Under the pieces are notes generated by a model that searched no databases, was not told the origin of the DNA, and worked only from the letters and a program-made list of their open reading frames with translations. The position numbers were made by a program, and so were the translations under genes. From the NCBI GenBank assembly GCA_003149345.1, contig QFWI01000031.1:62001-126000 (forward strand): DNA of 64,000 nucleotides, read 5' to 3'. This stretch comes from Vampirovibrio chlorellavorus (GTDB taxonomy: Bacteria; Cyanobacteriota; Vampirovibrionia; Vampirovibrionales; Vampirovibrionaceae). Positions 11,523-20,566 of the stretch are shown in pieces (within the stretch, counting starts at the first letter, position 1; each line of letters begins with the position of its first letter).

Positions 11523-13064
11523 CTATTTCCCGAAGAATCCGGGCGGAAACTTACCGCCCTTGGGCATTTTTGGCAACTTCATCTTGGATAAATCGGGCAT
11601 TCCCGACCCACCGGCGGGCATTCCCGACATTCCCGGAAAGCCAGATCCACCCATCCCCTGCATCATCTCGGCCATAGGATCTTTTTTCTTCTTCTTAATG
11701 CTGCGCGGCATTTTCAAGCCGGACAGTCCCCCTGCCACACTCTCTGGCTCCGGCTTCATGCTATCGGTAAATTTAGTCAACTGCTTCATGACCATACGCA
11801 TCTGCTCAAACTGGCGCAAAAAGGCTTCCAGTTCGTCATCTTTCATCCCGCAGCCCTTGGCAATGCGCTGTCGACGGCTCTCGTTAATCAACTCGGGCTT
11901 GCGACGCTCGGCCAGGGTCATGCTGGAAATCATGGCCTCCACCTTTTTCATCTGGCCTTCCCCGCTATGGGAAATCATCTCCCGCATTTCCTTGGTAATG
12001 CCGGGAATGGGTAACATGCCCAAAATTTGCTCCATAGAGCCCAGCATTTTAAAGGACTTCTGAATCTTGAGGAAATCCTCGAAAGAAAAGGAATCCTTGC
12101 GCATTTTTTCTTCCAGACGCTGGGCCTCTTCCATGTCAAAGGCTTCCTGAGCCCGTTCCACCAGGCTGACCACATCGCCCATGCCCAAAATACGGGTGGC
12201 CATACGGTCGGGATGGAACACCTCCAGACCGGTCAGCTTTTCGCTGGTGCCAATCAGTTTGATGGGCTTGCCGGTCACTTCCACCACCGAAAGCGCCGCC
12301 CCGCCCCGAGCGTCCCCATCCAGCTTGGTGACCACAATGCCGGTCACTTCCAGTTGGGCGTTAAACGTTTCGGCCACGGCCACCGCTTCCTGCCCGGTCA
12401 TGGCGTCAATGACCAGCAGCTTTTCCTGCGGTTGCAACACCCGCTCCACCAGCAGCAGTTCGGCCATCATGTCGGTATCCACCTGTAAACGACCGGCGGT
12501 GTCCACAATGACAGTGTCATAAGTCTCGGCTTTGGCCTGTTCCACACCAGAACGGGCAATTTCCAGCACATCCTTAGAACCTTCAATGGTAAAAGTCGGA
12601 ATATCGATCTGCTTACCCAGGGTGATTAACTGTTGAATGGCCGCCGGACGATACACATCCGCCGCCACCAGCAGCACCTTGCGGCCTTCCTTGCGCAGTT
12701 TTAAAGCCAGTTTACCCGCCGTGGTAGTTTTCCCGGAACCCTGCAAGCCAAACAACACAATAATATTGGGCTGACCTGCCAGGTTGATCGCCTGGGCTTC
12801 CCCACCCATCAGGGTAACCAACTCGTCATGGACAATTTTAATCAACTGCTGACCGGGTTCTACGCTTTTCAAAACCGCTTCGCCCACGGCCCGGTCCTTG
12901 ACCCGGGAGATAAAGGCCTTGATCACCCGCAGACTCACGTCCGCTTCCAGAAGCGCCCGCCGCACTTCCCGCAGAGCGTCCTCCATGTTTTCTTCCGTCA
13001 GCTGCCGATCGCCCCGGAAATTGGCAAAAACATCCTGTAAACGGTCGGAAAGCTGATCAAACAT
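11523..13064 (-). CDS. ffh: Signal recognition particle GTPase Ffh
   Basis: Protein subunit of the bacterial SRP, which binds signal sequences of nascent inner-membrane proteins and delivers them to FtsY. The N domain comes first. The P-loop GLQGSGKTTTAGKLA is at 106-120, followed by VDTAGR, TKLDGDARGG and the GMGD closing motif of the NG domain. The Met-rich M domain begins near residue 300. The C-terminal tail is rich in Gly, Met, Pro and Lys (GMGGSGFPGMSGMPAGGSG), longer than in many homologues; total 513 residues. The start at 13064 follows a weak AGGAA box. No SRP RNA gene was recognised in the window. Confidence 0.98.
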   Translation of the reverse strand: MFDQLSDRLQDVFANFRGDRQLTEENMEDALREVRRALLEADVSLRVIKAFISRVKDRAVGEAVLKSVEPGQQLIKIVHDELVTLMGGEAQAINLAGQPNIIVLFGLQGSGKTTTAGKLALKLRKEGRKVLLVAADVYRPAAIQQLITLGKQIDIPTFTIEGSKDVLEIARSGVEQAKAETYDTVIVDTAGRLQVDTDMMAELLLVERVLQPQEKLLVIDAMTGQEAVAVAETFNAQLEVTGIVVTKLDGDARGGAALSVVEVTGKPIKLIGTSEKLTGLEVFHPDRMATRILGMGDVVSLVERAQEAFDMEEAQRLEEKMRKDSFSFEDFLKIQKSFKMLGSMEQILGMLPIPGITKEMREMISHSGEGQMKKVEAMISSMTLAERRKPELINESRRQRIAKGCGMKDDELEAFLRQFEQMRMVMKQLTKFTDSMKPEPESVAGGLSGLKMPRSIKKKKKDPMAEMMQGMGGSGFPGMSGMPAGGSGMPDLSKMKLPKMPKGGKFPPGFFGK

Positions 13065-13098
13065 ACGTGAGGGTTCCTAAAGGTTAATCGCTGGATTT

Positions 13099-13308
13099 AT
13101 GATTTTACCGCAAAAATGCTGTTCCTTCAGAACCCAAATGGATCCAGATGGTGTTGATACGGGTAAAGCCGATTCGCTGAGGATCATGATCTACTACAAC
13201 GGCCGTCTGGTGGATCGCAATAACTGCTTGCCTGGCTCAGTAAGCTCAGGGGGTACGGTTATTAATCCTATTACCAATGGAACTCCTGATTGGTTTAGCT
13301 GGAATTAA
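13099..13308 (+). pseudogene. Decapitated pilin-like gene remnant
   Basis: The frame encodes a stretch (DPDGVDTGKAD, then IYYNGRLVDR, ending PDWFSWN) that matches the C-terminal ~55 residues of the pilin-like protein 100 bp downstream (DPEAGYSGVTTGSGKAV, IYVNGRLTTE, DPSWFSWN). The last 18 bp, TGGTTTAGCTGGAATTAA, are identical in both. The pilin N-terminal helix is missing, and no ribosome-binding site precedes the ATG at 13099. I read it as the 3' remnant of a tandem duplicate whose 5' part was lost. Confidence 0.6.
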
Positions 13309-13414
13309 TTGAATTCAGTCTTTTTGTAAAAATCCACAATCAACGCCTAAAGTTTTCCCCAGCCCAGCCGATAAACCATTTAATACAGACAGTCCACCTC
13401 TTTGGAGACTACCC

Positions 13415-14047
13415 ATGCGCTCGCGGGCGGCCAGATCCCCCCTCTCTTCATCCCAATCAGGCTTTTCTCTGGCTGAGCTACTGGTCTCTCTGCTGATTCT
13501 GGCCGAGATTGCCACCTTTACCATTCCTAAAATCCTGACTACCCAGCAAAACGGTCGCTATAACGCCGCAGCCAAAGAAGTGGCAGCCATGTTATCCGGC
13601 GCTTACATGTCATATCAGCTGTCCGGCAACGATGCCAGCACCATGAGAGCGGGAGACTTGGTGCCTTACCTGAATTACACCAAGCTGGATTTAACCTCTC
13701 AAGTCGATAGCGTCAATGGAGAAACCTCTTGGACATGTGGGGTTGGAACCAGAACCTGCTACCATTTACACAATGGGGGAGTACTCTATTACTGGGCTCG
13801 AGACGGGTTTTGCAACGGCACCCCCACGGCAGTCTCATACACGTTTGATCCCGAAGCCGGTTACAGTGGCGTGACCACCGGTAGTGGCAAAGCCGTTCGG
13901 TTTTACATTTACGTAAACGGACGACTCACAACCGAGGCAAACCTGGACGCTAGCACTAAATGGAACGTGACTACGACAGGAACGGCGTGTTCGGTGACCC
14001 GCTCAGCCATTCCCACCAGCGATCCCAGCTGGTTTAGCTGGAATTAA
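13415..14047 (+). CDS. Type IV pilin/pseudopilin-like protein
   Basis: The N-terminus carries a class III prepilin signal. A short positively charged leader ends at Gly, then the mature sequence FSLAELLVSLLILAEIATFTIPKI has Phe at +1 and Glu at +5, the residues needed for prepilin peptidase processing and assembly. After the helix come about 160 residues of globular head with two cysteine pairs (TWTCGVGTRTCYH, DGFCNGT, GTACSVT). The length of 210 residues fits a pseudopilin or minor pilin. GGAG lies 7 nt before the ATG at 13415. No pilus assembly genes adjoin it, so its machinery is elsewhere. It is placed between ffh and ftsY. Confidence 0.85.
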   Translation: MRSRAARSPLSSSQSGFSLAELLVSLLILAEIATFTIPKILTTQQNGRYNAAAKEVAAMLSGAYMSYQLSGNDASTMRAGDLVPYLNYTKLDLTSQVDSVNGETSWTCGVGTRTCYHLHNGGVLYYWARDGFCNGTPTAVSYTFDPEAGYSGVTTGSGKAVRFYIYVNGRLTTEANLDASTKWNVTTTGTACSVTRSAIPTSDPSWFSWN

Positions 14048-14058
14048 CCGCCGGTTAC

Positions 14059-15045
14059 TTACTTCGAAAACAGGGCGTCAATAAACTCGGTGGCATTAAA
14101 GTCCTTCAAATCCGCAATGCCTTCGCCCACGCCCACCATCTTCACCGGCAACTGATGTTCCTGGGCGATGGTCAAAATCACCCCGCCTTTGGCCGAGCCA
14201 TCCAGCTTGGTCAGCACCACCCCGGAAAGATCCACGGTTTCCTTAAACACACTGGCCTGCTTCAGGGCGTTTTGGCCGGTAGTGGCATCCAACACCAGCA
14301 AGGATTCTAATACGGCCCCGTCTGGCATGCCTTGATCAATCACCTTGCGAATCTTGCGCAACTCTTCCATCAGGTTAAACTTGTTCTGCAAGCGCCCGGC
14401 GGTATCCAGCAAGACCACATCAGCCTGAGCCTCCCGGGCCTGCTTGAGGGCCTCATAAATCACCGCCGCCGGATCCTTGGCCTTGCCAGCACCCACAAAG
14501 GTGGCTCCGGCCCGCTGGGCCCACACTTCCAGCTGCTCTTCGGCAGCGGCCCGGAAGGTATCGCCCGCCCCAATGACCACCGTTTTGCCCTGTTGAATGA
14601 AGCGGTTGGCCAACTTGCCGATGAACGTGGTTTTTCCGGCCCCATTGACGCCCACCACCAAATAGACGTTCATCTTACCCGGCTCAAAGCGCAACTGGTT
14701 GGCTTGCTGGTAAGGGGTCAAAATATCCAAAAACTCCTGCCGTAGAAAAGCCATCATCTGCTCTGAGGTGCCCAGTTCATCCTTGCGCTGACGAATCTTC
14801 TCACTGATGCGTGAGGCCGTATCCAGACCCACATCCGCCCGAATCAGGATCTCCTCAATCTCGTCAATGGTGTCCTGATCGATCTCGGACTCTTTCAGCA
14901 AGCCAAAAATCTTACCCACAATGGATTTTCCGGTCAGGGCAACGGCGTTGCGCAAACTGGCCAGGGCGGATTCCTCGGCAGGGGGCGTTAAGGTCTCTGT
15001 CCCGGCTGTGGATTCCGTCGTTTTTTTACCGAACCAGTTAAACAT
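14059..15045 (-). CDS. ftsY: SRP receptor GTPase FtsY
   Basis: Membrane-associated receptor for the Ffh-ribosome complex. A short acidic/Thr-rich A region (~30 residues) is followed by the N domain and the G domain with P-loop GVNGAGKTTFIGKLA (132-146), DTAGRLQNKFNLMEEL, TKLDGSAKGG and GVGEGIADL. The length of 328 residues makes it a short-A-domain FtsY. The start at 15045 is preceded by AGGGA. nusB ends 16 bp upstream on the same strand, so the two are probably cotranscribed. Confidence 0.97.
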   Translation of the reverse strand: MFNWFGKKTTESTAGTETLTPPAEESALASLRNAVALTGKSIVGKIFGLLKESEIDQDTIDEIEEILIRADVGLDTASRISEKIRQRKDELGTSEQMMAFLRQEFLDILTPYQQANQLRFEPGKMNVYLVVGVNGAGKTTFIGKLANRFIQQGKTVVIGAGDTFRAAAEEQLEVWAQRAGATFVGAGKAKDPAAVIYEALKQAREAQADVVLLDTAGRLQNKFNLMEELRKIRKVIDQGMPDGAVLESLLVLDATTGQNALKQASVFKETVDLSGVVLTKLDGSAKGGVILTIAQEHQLPVKMVGVGEGIADLKDFNATEFIDALFSK

Positions 15046-15061
15046 GGGCCGTCCCTTTCAG

Positions 15062-15790
15062 CTAGGAGGAAATGGGTTGCTCCCGAAGGCTGCCGCGCAA
15101 CGGTTTGCCGGTTTCCTCGGATACTTTTTCCGCCAGGGAAGCCAATATCCCGTGAATCAAGCGGTAGCTTTCCTCGGTGGAAAATTGCTTGGCCAAATCC
15201 ACGGCCTCGTTGATAGTCACGCTGAGGTCCACTTTTTCCATAAATTTCATTTCCGCAGCCGCCAGACGCAAAATATAGGCGTCCATGCGCACCAGGCGAT
15301 CCATGCGCCAATCGGTCATATGCTGATTCAGGGCCTCATCCAGGGCGGCTCGATGCTCCGCCACCAGCTTGATGAGTTTAAAGGCAAACTCCTGGACGCT
15401 TTCCGCAGCCATGAGGGTGGCCAGTTCAGGAACGCGCAAGGCTTCAAACAAGTACTCGGCGCCCTGTAAGCACTGCTCAATCTTTTCCACCATTTCTCGG
15501 GTGGTGGGGATTCGAACCGGCTTGACCTCTGCATCCAGCGGGGATTCCAGATTGGTGGGATGCTCCAGCTCGTAATCCAGCAAATAACGGCTCACTTCGG
15601 CCAGCTGGTCGGCGGCGGACTGAATCTGAAACTCGGCCTCCGCCGATAAAGCCCGTACCGAGGACAAGACCTGCTCCTGCATGGTGGATTTTTGGGCCAC
15701 CGCATCAGCGTTGAGCTGACCATCCCCCTGTTTGTCCAGTTGGAACAGGGTGAGTAAGGCAAGTTCTCGGGAAGCGTGTCGGGCGTTCAT
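15062..15790 (-). CDS. nusB: Transcription antitermination factor NusB with insertion
   Basis: RNA-binding antitermination and rRNA-processing factor. The opening SRELALLTLFQLDKQG is the NusB N-terminal helix, and the C-terminal ~110 residues (FKLIKLVAEHRAALDEAL through WRMDRLVRMDAYILRLAAAEM to VTINEAVDLAKQFSTEESYRLIHGIL) are clearly NusB. Between them is an insertion of about 80 residues containing HPTNLESPLDAEVKPVR. This raises the length to 242, against about 130-170 usually; long NusB forms with such an insertion occur in cyanobacteria. The ATG at 15790 is preferred over an in-frame TTG at 15868, although its SD (GGA) is weak. Confidence 0.92.
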   Translation of the reverse strand: MNARHASRELALLTLFQLDKQGDGQLNADAVAQKSTMQEQVLSSVRALSAEAEFQIQSAADQLAEVSRYLLDYELEHPTNLESPLDAEVKPVRIPTTREMVEKIEQCLQGAEYLFEALRVPELATLMAAESVQEFAFKLIKLVAEHRAALDEALNQHMTDWRMDRLVRMDAYILRLAAAEMKFMEKVDLSVTINEAVDLAKQFSTEESYRLIHGILASLAEKVSEETGKPLRGSLREQPISS

Positions 15791-16025
15791 AGTAGATGGA
15801 ATCCTATCATAAAAAGGCGTAGACTGGGGAAAGAGGGGCGATTGACCGGGTTCTACCGAATGGTTCAAATCAAGGCATTGAAGTTATACATATCAATTTC
15901 CAGTTTCCAATAAACATAGCGCCCTCGCAATTCCAATCATTGCCCTCCCGGTTACAGTCAACCCAGACAGCGCCCTTTATCCAGCAGGGATTGCCGGACG
16001 AATCATCAATGGCCACAGTCGCCGG

Positions 16026-16628
16026 TCAAAGAGTTTCAGAGAGGCTGAGCATGCCCGGTTGCTGCAGAATGCAAGAGACCGCTTGCGGCATATCTTCAAA
16101 CACAAAGTCAGGCGGTTCCGGCAAGCTCTGATATTTGCCATCCAGCACCCGTTGGCCATATCCGGTTTTCAGCAAGACGCTTTTGCACCCTGCCCGCTTT
16201 CCGAAAGCCACATCACTGGCTTTATCCCCCAGCACATAGGATCGAGACAAATCAATATCCGGGAACCGGGCCAGGGCTTGCTGAATCATGCCAGGCTCCG
16301 GCTTGCGGCATCGGCAAGCCACCGCAAATTCGGGCACGATGCCTTTCTCCAGATGGGGGCAATAGTACACAGCATCCAGATGGGCGTCCGCTTCTTGTTT
16401 TAAAAGTTCCTGAAGTCGCTCATTCAGCGCGTGGATATGTCCCAAATCGTAGAAACCCCGTGCCGCGCCGGTTTGGTTGGTGGTCAAAATGGCCATGATC
16501 CCGGCCTCGTTCAAACGGCGAATGGCCTGGGCCACACCAGGAATCAGTTCCAAGTCCTGAACATTTCGGATGTAACCTTTCTCCACGTTCAAGGTGCCAT
16601 CCCGATCCAGAAAAAAAGCAATGGTCAT
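16026..16628 (-). CDS. gmhB: D-glycero-manno-heptose bisphosphatase GmhB-like
   Basis: HAD-superfamily histidinol-phosphatase/GmhB-type phosphatase that removes phosphate from heptose 1,7-bisphosphate in the LPS core heptose pathway. Motif I is FFLDRDGTLN (two catalytic Asp), motif II TTNQTG, motif III CRKPEPGMI, motif IV GDKASDV. The zinc-binding Cys/His loop is visible as YYCPH...CRCRKP. The length of 200 residues fits. The ATG at 16628 lies at the start of the domain, preceded by GGGA. The presence of a heptose gene supports an LPS-bearing outer membrane. Histidinol-phosphatase activity is the alternative. Confidence 0.88.
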   Translation of the reverse strand: MTIAFFLDRDGTLNVEKGYIRNVQDLELIPGVAQAIRRLNEAGIMAILTTNQTGAARGFYDLGHIHALNERLQELLKQEADAHLDAVYYCPHLEKGIVPEFAVACRCRKPEPGMIQQALARFPDIDLSRSYVLGDKASDVAFGKRAGCKSVLLKTGYGQRVLDGKYQSLPEPPDFVFEDMPQAVSCILQQPGMLSLSETL

Positions 16629-16821
16629 AGCGATCCCATCATTCAAAAGCATGTGATACAGGGGATTCAGTCAGGCGGCTGGATGCGCTGGTTTGGCCGC
16701 TCCAGAACGTGCCTTTTCTTTAAAAGCGCTCAGGCTAGTCCTGAGAATCAGTGTAGCAAAAAAGTACCCACACCTTCCGAGAAAGATGACGCGAACCCTC
16801 GTGATGATCCCACCGAACGTC

Positions 16822-16855
16822 AAAAAGCCCAGAAAATTGCTTCTCTGGGCTTTTT
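16822..16855 (-). terminator. Rho-independent terminator of HU gene
   Basis: Stem AAAAAGCCCAGA pairs with TCTCTGGGCTTTTT around an 8-nt loop. In minus-strand sense it ends in CTTTTTG, 24 bp beyond the HU stop codon. The symmetric A/T flanks would also let it work on the plus strand. Confidence 0.88.
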
Positions 16856-16878
16856 GGAAATTCTGGTTCTCGACCCCA

Positions 16879-17157
16879 CTACTTCTTGGCGACGAGTTCC
16901 TTGAATTTTTTACCAGCGGAAAAAGCGGGAACCGTTTTAGCGGCGATTTTCAGCTCTTTGCCGGTTTGAGGGTTACGGCCAGTACGGGCAGCGCGTTTGC
17001 GAGGCTCGAACGTACCGAAGCCAACCAAGGTCACTTTCTTACCTTTCGCAACAGTCTTTTCGATAGTAGCGATGGTGTGGGTAAGAATTTCAGCGACTTG
17101 CTTCTGAGAAGTCTTGGTCTTCTTGGATACCTCTTGTACTAATTCTTCTTTATTCAT
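16879..17157 (-). CDS. hup: Nucleoid protein HU
   Basis: DNA-binding nucleoid protein of the HU/IHF family. The 92-residue product starts MNKEELVQEVSKKTKTSQ, continues with VTLVGFGTFEPRKRAARTGRNPQTG, the conserved HU signature in the DNA-embracing arm, and ends FKELVAKK. It has an excellent ribosome-binding site, AAAGGAGG, 8 nt before the ATG. A near-consensus promoter and a strong terminator bound it, so it is a monocistronic, highly expressed gene. Confidence 0.98.
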   Translation of the reverse strand: MNKEELVQEVSKKTKTSQKQVAEILTHTIATIEKTVAKGKKVTLVGFGTFEPRKRAARTGRNPQTGKELKIAAKTVPAFSAGKKFKELVAKK

Positions 17158-17191
17158 TGTTTACACCTCCTTTCAGTTTGTGACTACGAAG

Positions 17192-17219
17192 ATTATATCA
17201 GTAGTCACAGGATGTGCAA
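17192..17219 (-). promoter_or_regulatory. Sigma-70-type promoter of HU gene
   Basis: On the minus strand TTGCAC (17219-17214) is separated by 16 bp from TATAAT (17197-17192), 35 bp upstream of the HU start codon. The -10 box is a perfect match and the -35 box matches at four of six positions. Confidence 0.8.
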
Positions 17220-17665
17220 TACAAATTTCCCCCGAATAGCCTAGTTTTTTACTCTTTCATCAGAGGAAAGCCGTGATCGATTTTGGACTTCACAGTATCA
17301 AAACACTGGTGACAGTTGCCCTTTGGGAGTTATTTAATTTGAAATCCTGTATGTTTTGTAAAGGCAGTATAAGGCCCATTTTAAAGCGTAAAAAAGCCTG
17401 TGAAACCAATGTTTTTCAACTCTTGAGATAAATAATAATTTAAATTAAATTAAACAAACAAAACTTGATACCGATAGTGGGGACGAACATTTTACAGGAC
17501 AAGACGTCTGAGCTAGACTAGCCCCATCGCATTGCAGTCTGTCTGTTCTTACATTTTCTGTTCTTCTTCCTTCATATATTACTAAGGAAGAAAAAACAAA
17601 GCACAGAGTCTGCTTCCCGTCTCAACTTCGAAAATTGCCGTTGTCGATCGAAAAGAGAACATCCC
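17220..17665. other. Divergent intergenic region HU / nadA
   Basis: This AT-rich stretch includes a run of TTAAATTAAATTAAAC around 17450. It must contain the nadA promoter, but I see no convincing -35/-10 pair. There is no supported gene. Confidence 0.4.
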
Positions 17666-18685
17666 ATGAGTACAGCCCCGTCTTCCGTGACCCCTCCGGC
17701 CAACCTGCTGTCTCCGGCAGAGCGAAAGCAACAACTGATTCGCGATATCAAAGCGCTCAAAAAAGAGCGCAACGCCATTATTCTGGCTCACCTGTACGAG
17801 CGGATCGAAGTACAGGACGTGGCGGATTACCACGGGGACTCTCTGGGCCTCAGCCAGTTGGCTGCTTCCACCGATGCGGAAGTCATCGTTTTTTGTGGCG
17901 TTCACTTTATGGCTGAAACCGCCAAGCTGCTGAGCCCTGCCAAAACCGTGTATCTGGCCAATCCCAACGCTGGCTGCCCCATGGCCGATATGATCACCCG
18001 GGAGGAACTGGTGCAGTTCAAGGCGGAAAATCCGGGCCTACCGGTGGTGGCCTATGTTAACACCGCCGCCGATGTCAAGGCCGAGGCCGACTACTGCTGC
18101 ACCAGCGCCAACGCCGTGGAAGTGGTGGCTTTTGCCGCCAAGGAGACCGGCAGTAATCGTATTTTGTTTGTGCCAGACAAGCACTTGGGGGCCTATGTCC
18201 AATCGCAACTCCCGCAAGTGGAGCTGATTTGCTGGGAAGGCTTTTGCCCCACCCACCTGCGCATGAACCCGGATGACGTGATCAAGCTCAAGAAAGAATA
18301 CCCCGACGCTGAAATTCTGGTGCACCCGGAATGCGATCAGCCCATGAAGGATATGGCTGATTTTATCGGCAGCACCACAGCCATTGTGAAACGGGCCAAA
18401 GAGAGCAAGGCGCGCGTTTTTATCATTTGTACCGAAGACGGTGTCAGCCAGCGCCTGTCCCAGGACTGCCCGGAAAAACTCTTTTTCACCCCCACCCGAG
18501 CCTCTGCCGTTTGCCCGAACATGAAATTGACCCGGCTGGAAAATATCTACAAGTCCCTGCTGGGTCAGAACGAGGAAATTACCATTCCGGCAGAAGTGGC
18601 TCAAAAAGCCCGTCACTGCATCGACTCCATGATGCGGGTGGCTGGCAGCAAGGGCGGGCCAGTAATGAGCGGCAAGCAGGGCTAG
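17666..18685 (+). CDS. nadA: Quinolinate synthase
   Basis: [4Fe-4S] enzyme that condenses iminoaspartate with dihydroxyacetone phosphate to quinolinate in de novo NAD synthesis. The three cluster-ligand cysteines are recognisable in NAGCPMADM (C104), CWEGFCPTH (C189 or C194) and SAVCPNMK (C283). Other family motifs are AHLYERIEVQDVADYHGDS, PDKHLGAYV, and HPECDQP near the active site. The length of 339 residues is normal. It starts at ATG 17666 with AGAGAA upstream. nadB and nadC are not in the window. Confidence 0.97.
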   Translation: MSTAPSSVTPPANLLSPAERKQQLIRDIKALKKERNAIILAHLYERIEVQDVADYHGDSLGLSQLAASTDAEVIVFCGVHFMAETAKLLSPAKTVYLANPNAGCPMADMITREELVQFKAENPGLPVVAYVNTAADVKAEADYCCTSANAVEVVAFAAKETGSNRILFVPDKHLGAYVQSQLPQVELICWEGFCPTHLRMNPDDVIKLKKEYPDAEILVHPECDQPMKDMADFIGSTTAIVKRAKESKARVFIICTEDGVSQRLSQDCPEKLFFTPTRASAVCPNMKLTRLENIYKSLLGQNEEITIPAEVAQKARHCIDSMMRVAGSKGGPVMSGKQG

Positions 18686-18725
18686 TCGCGCATTACAACA
18701 TACCTATAAGAAACGTATCAAAAAA

Positions 18726-18740
18726 GTAAGGCTGCCTTAC
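18726..18740. terminator. Short hairpin between nadA and DUF2490 gene
   Basis: GTAAGG-CTG-CCTTAC forms a 6-bp stem between two convergent genes, preceded by a run of A that would be a T-tract on the minus strand. It is a weak bidirectional terminator candidate. Confidence 0.4.
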
Positions 18741-18763
18741 CTTACAAATATGACAGAAAAGAT

Positions 18764-19489
18764 TTAACGCACCTGCACGTTGAGACCGAGCAGAATGGCG
18801 TGATTCATACGGTTGGCCACAGGATCCCGGCTGTTAACATACTGGTTCATGTAACCTAGCTCCGCACTGACGGACGGACTGAGTTTACGACTGATGCCCA
18901 CAAACAACCGATTTTGATCGAAACCAGTGGCAGGGCCATTGCTTACCCCTCTCAGGGTCACGAACGCTTCATCGGACAGCACCAAAAACCAGCGTTCCTT
19001 GGCATCCAGTGGGAGCGTTCCCCGAACCATATGCCGCAGACGGATCGACACCCGGCCATCATTATTTTCAATCCACCGCTCCTCCAGCCGGGTACGGTTG
19101 GACAGTTGCAGCCGCCGAATTTTCCCCTGAATACTGATCTGTTGATGTAACCGATGCTCATTCAAGTTGATGGGTTCAAATACAGGGGCCCAGGCGTAGC
19201 CTTGCCACACGGAAACCCGCCGACTCAACTGCCAACCCACGGCGGTGCGTAGAATCAGCTGGGTAAAATCCGCATTGGTGCCCCGATCCTGTAAATTGCC
19301 CACCCGGGGTTGGGCCTCTGCCATCAACAGCACGCGCTTACCGGGCGTGATCGGTAAGGTCAGGGTCACGCTCCCCCACTGTTGCAGATCATTGCTCACG
19401 GCGTCATTGGCCAGTGCCGGGTTGGGCATACCCGACAAAGCCAGCAAGGCCGCTAGCCCAAGTAAAGCACTCAAAAACAGTTTCAGCAT
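18764..19489 (-). CDS. DUF2490-like outer-membrane barrel protein
   Basis: Predicted exported beta-strand protein of unknown function, resembling DUF2490 family proteins. A signal peptide (KLFLSALLGLAALLALSG ending PALA) is followed by NDLQQWGSVTLTLPI, then alternating aromatic strands such as WQLSRRVSVWQGYAWAP, an LSNRTRLEERW stretch and a final LGYMNQYVN...NHAILLGLNVQVR. This is the pattern of a small outer-membrane barrel ending in an aliphatic/aromatic strand. The length is 241 residues. ATG at 19489 is supported by GGAA; an in-frame TTG 24 bp upstream would spoil the signal peptide. Confidence 0.72.
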   Translation of the reverse strand: MLKLFLSALLGLAALLALSGMPNPALANDAVSNDLQQWGSVTLTLPITPGKRVLLMAEAQPRVGNLQDRGTNADFTQLILRTAVGWQLSRRVSVWQGYAWAPVFEPINLNEHRLHQQISIQGKIRRLQLSNRTRLEERWIENNDGRVSIRLRHMVRGTLPLDAKERWFLVLSDEAFVTLRGVSNGPATGFDQNRLFVGISRKLSPSVSAELGYMNQYVNSRDPVANRMNHAILLGLNVQVR

Positions 19490-19670
19490 CGTATTCCACG
19501 CATGGACGCCCAACCTTATATCCTAATGGCATTATAAGGGCTCTGGGCAAAACAGAGGGTGATTCGCCGATTTTCCTACCCCGCGCCCTTCAACAATCAG
19601 AGAATTAGTAAATTCTAATATTCTAAATTTATAATTTTATCTGGGAGAATGCTTTGCTTACAATACAACC

Positions 19671-20495
19671 ATGTCACACACCCAAATTATGGCCATTTTG
19701 AATATTACCCCGGACTCCTTCTCCGATGGCGGGACGTTGCACTCGCTGGATCGGGTGGTAAAAGCAGCCCAAGTGGCCCTGCAAGCCGGGGCCGACATTC
19801 TGGATATTGGCGGGGAATCCACCCGCCCCAACGCCTCCGTCATTCCCGCCGAAGAGGAGCTAAACCGGGTGCTGCCAGCCATCACAGCCGTGCTGGCAGC
19901 ATTTCCACAGGCCCGCATCAGTATCGATACCCGAAAGGCCATGGTGGCCCAAAAAGCCTTAAAGGCAGGCGCCCAGCTGGTCAACGATGTATCCGGTTTT
20001 CAGTACGATCCGGCCATGGCCGAGGTCTGTGGGCAAGCCGGATGCCCGGTGGTGCTGATGCACAGCCAGGGAACCCCGCAAACCATGCAGATCAACCCAA
20101 CGTATCCGCAGGGGGTGCTAAAGGGTGTCCTTCATTTTTTTGAGCGGCAGATCGAGCGGGCTCAGCAGGCAGGCGTCTCCCCAGAGAATATCATCCTGGA
20201 TCCCGGCTTTGGCTTTGGCAAAACGCTGGCCCATAACCTGACCCTACTCCATCAGCTGGACGCATTGAAAACACTGGGTTTCCCCATTTTGGCCGGAACG
20301 TCCCGCAAGTCCTTTTTGACCCTGGGGACTCACGACCTCCCCCCCGTCGAAAGGGATGCCCTGACCGCGGCCAGCCTGGCGATGGCCATTGAACGCGGGG
20401 CAACCTATGTCCGGGTTCACAACCCAGCCACGCAAGTGCCTGTGGTTCGACTGATTGAAGCCACCCTGAAAGCCCCCCAGGAACCACCCGCCTGA
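19671..20495 (+). CDS. folP: Dihydropteroate synthase
   Basis: Condenses p-aminobenzoate with dihydropterin pyrophosphate in folate synthesis; the target of sulfonamides. Motifs in order: MAILNITPDSFSDGG, DIGGESTRPNA, ISIDTRKAMVA, VNDVSGFQYDP, VLMHSQGTP, ILDPGFGFGKT, GTSRKSFL and VRVHN. The length of 274 residues is typical. The ATG at 19671 begins just before the first motif. A TATAAT sits at 19630-19635, a likely -10 box, though no good -35 is visible. Confidence 0.97.
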   Translation: MSHTQIMAILNITPDSFSDGGTLHSLDRVVKAAQVALQAGADILDIGGESTRPNASVIPAEEELNRVLPAITAVLAAFPQARISIDTRKAMVAQKALKAGAQLVNDVSGFQYDPAMAEVCGQAGCPVVLMHSQGTPQTMQINPTYPQGVLKGVLHFFERQIERAQQAGVSPENIILDPGFGFGKTLAHNLTLLHQLDALKTLGFPILAGTSRKSFLTLGTHDLPPVERDALTAASLAMAIERGATYVRVHNPATQVPVVRLIEATLKAPQEPPA

Positions 20496-20566
20496 AATCA
20501 TCAGGCCTGACCTTGGGCTATGCTATGATAGGCATTATTTTTTGAGCAAGATATTGTTTATTGCAC

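Noticed and set aside
15480..15530. GATTCGAACC, resembling a tRNA T-loop on the minus strand
   Set aside because: It lies inside the nusB coding frame and no acceptor stem, D-arm or anticodon arm can be built around it.
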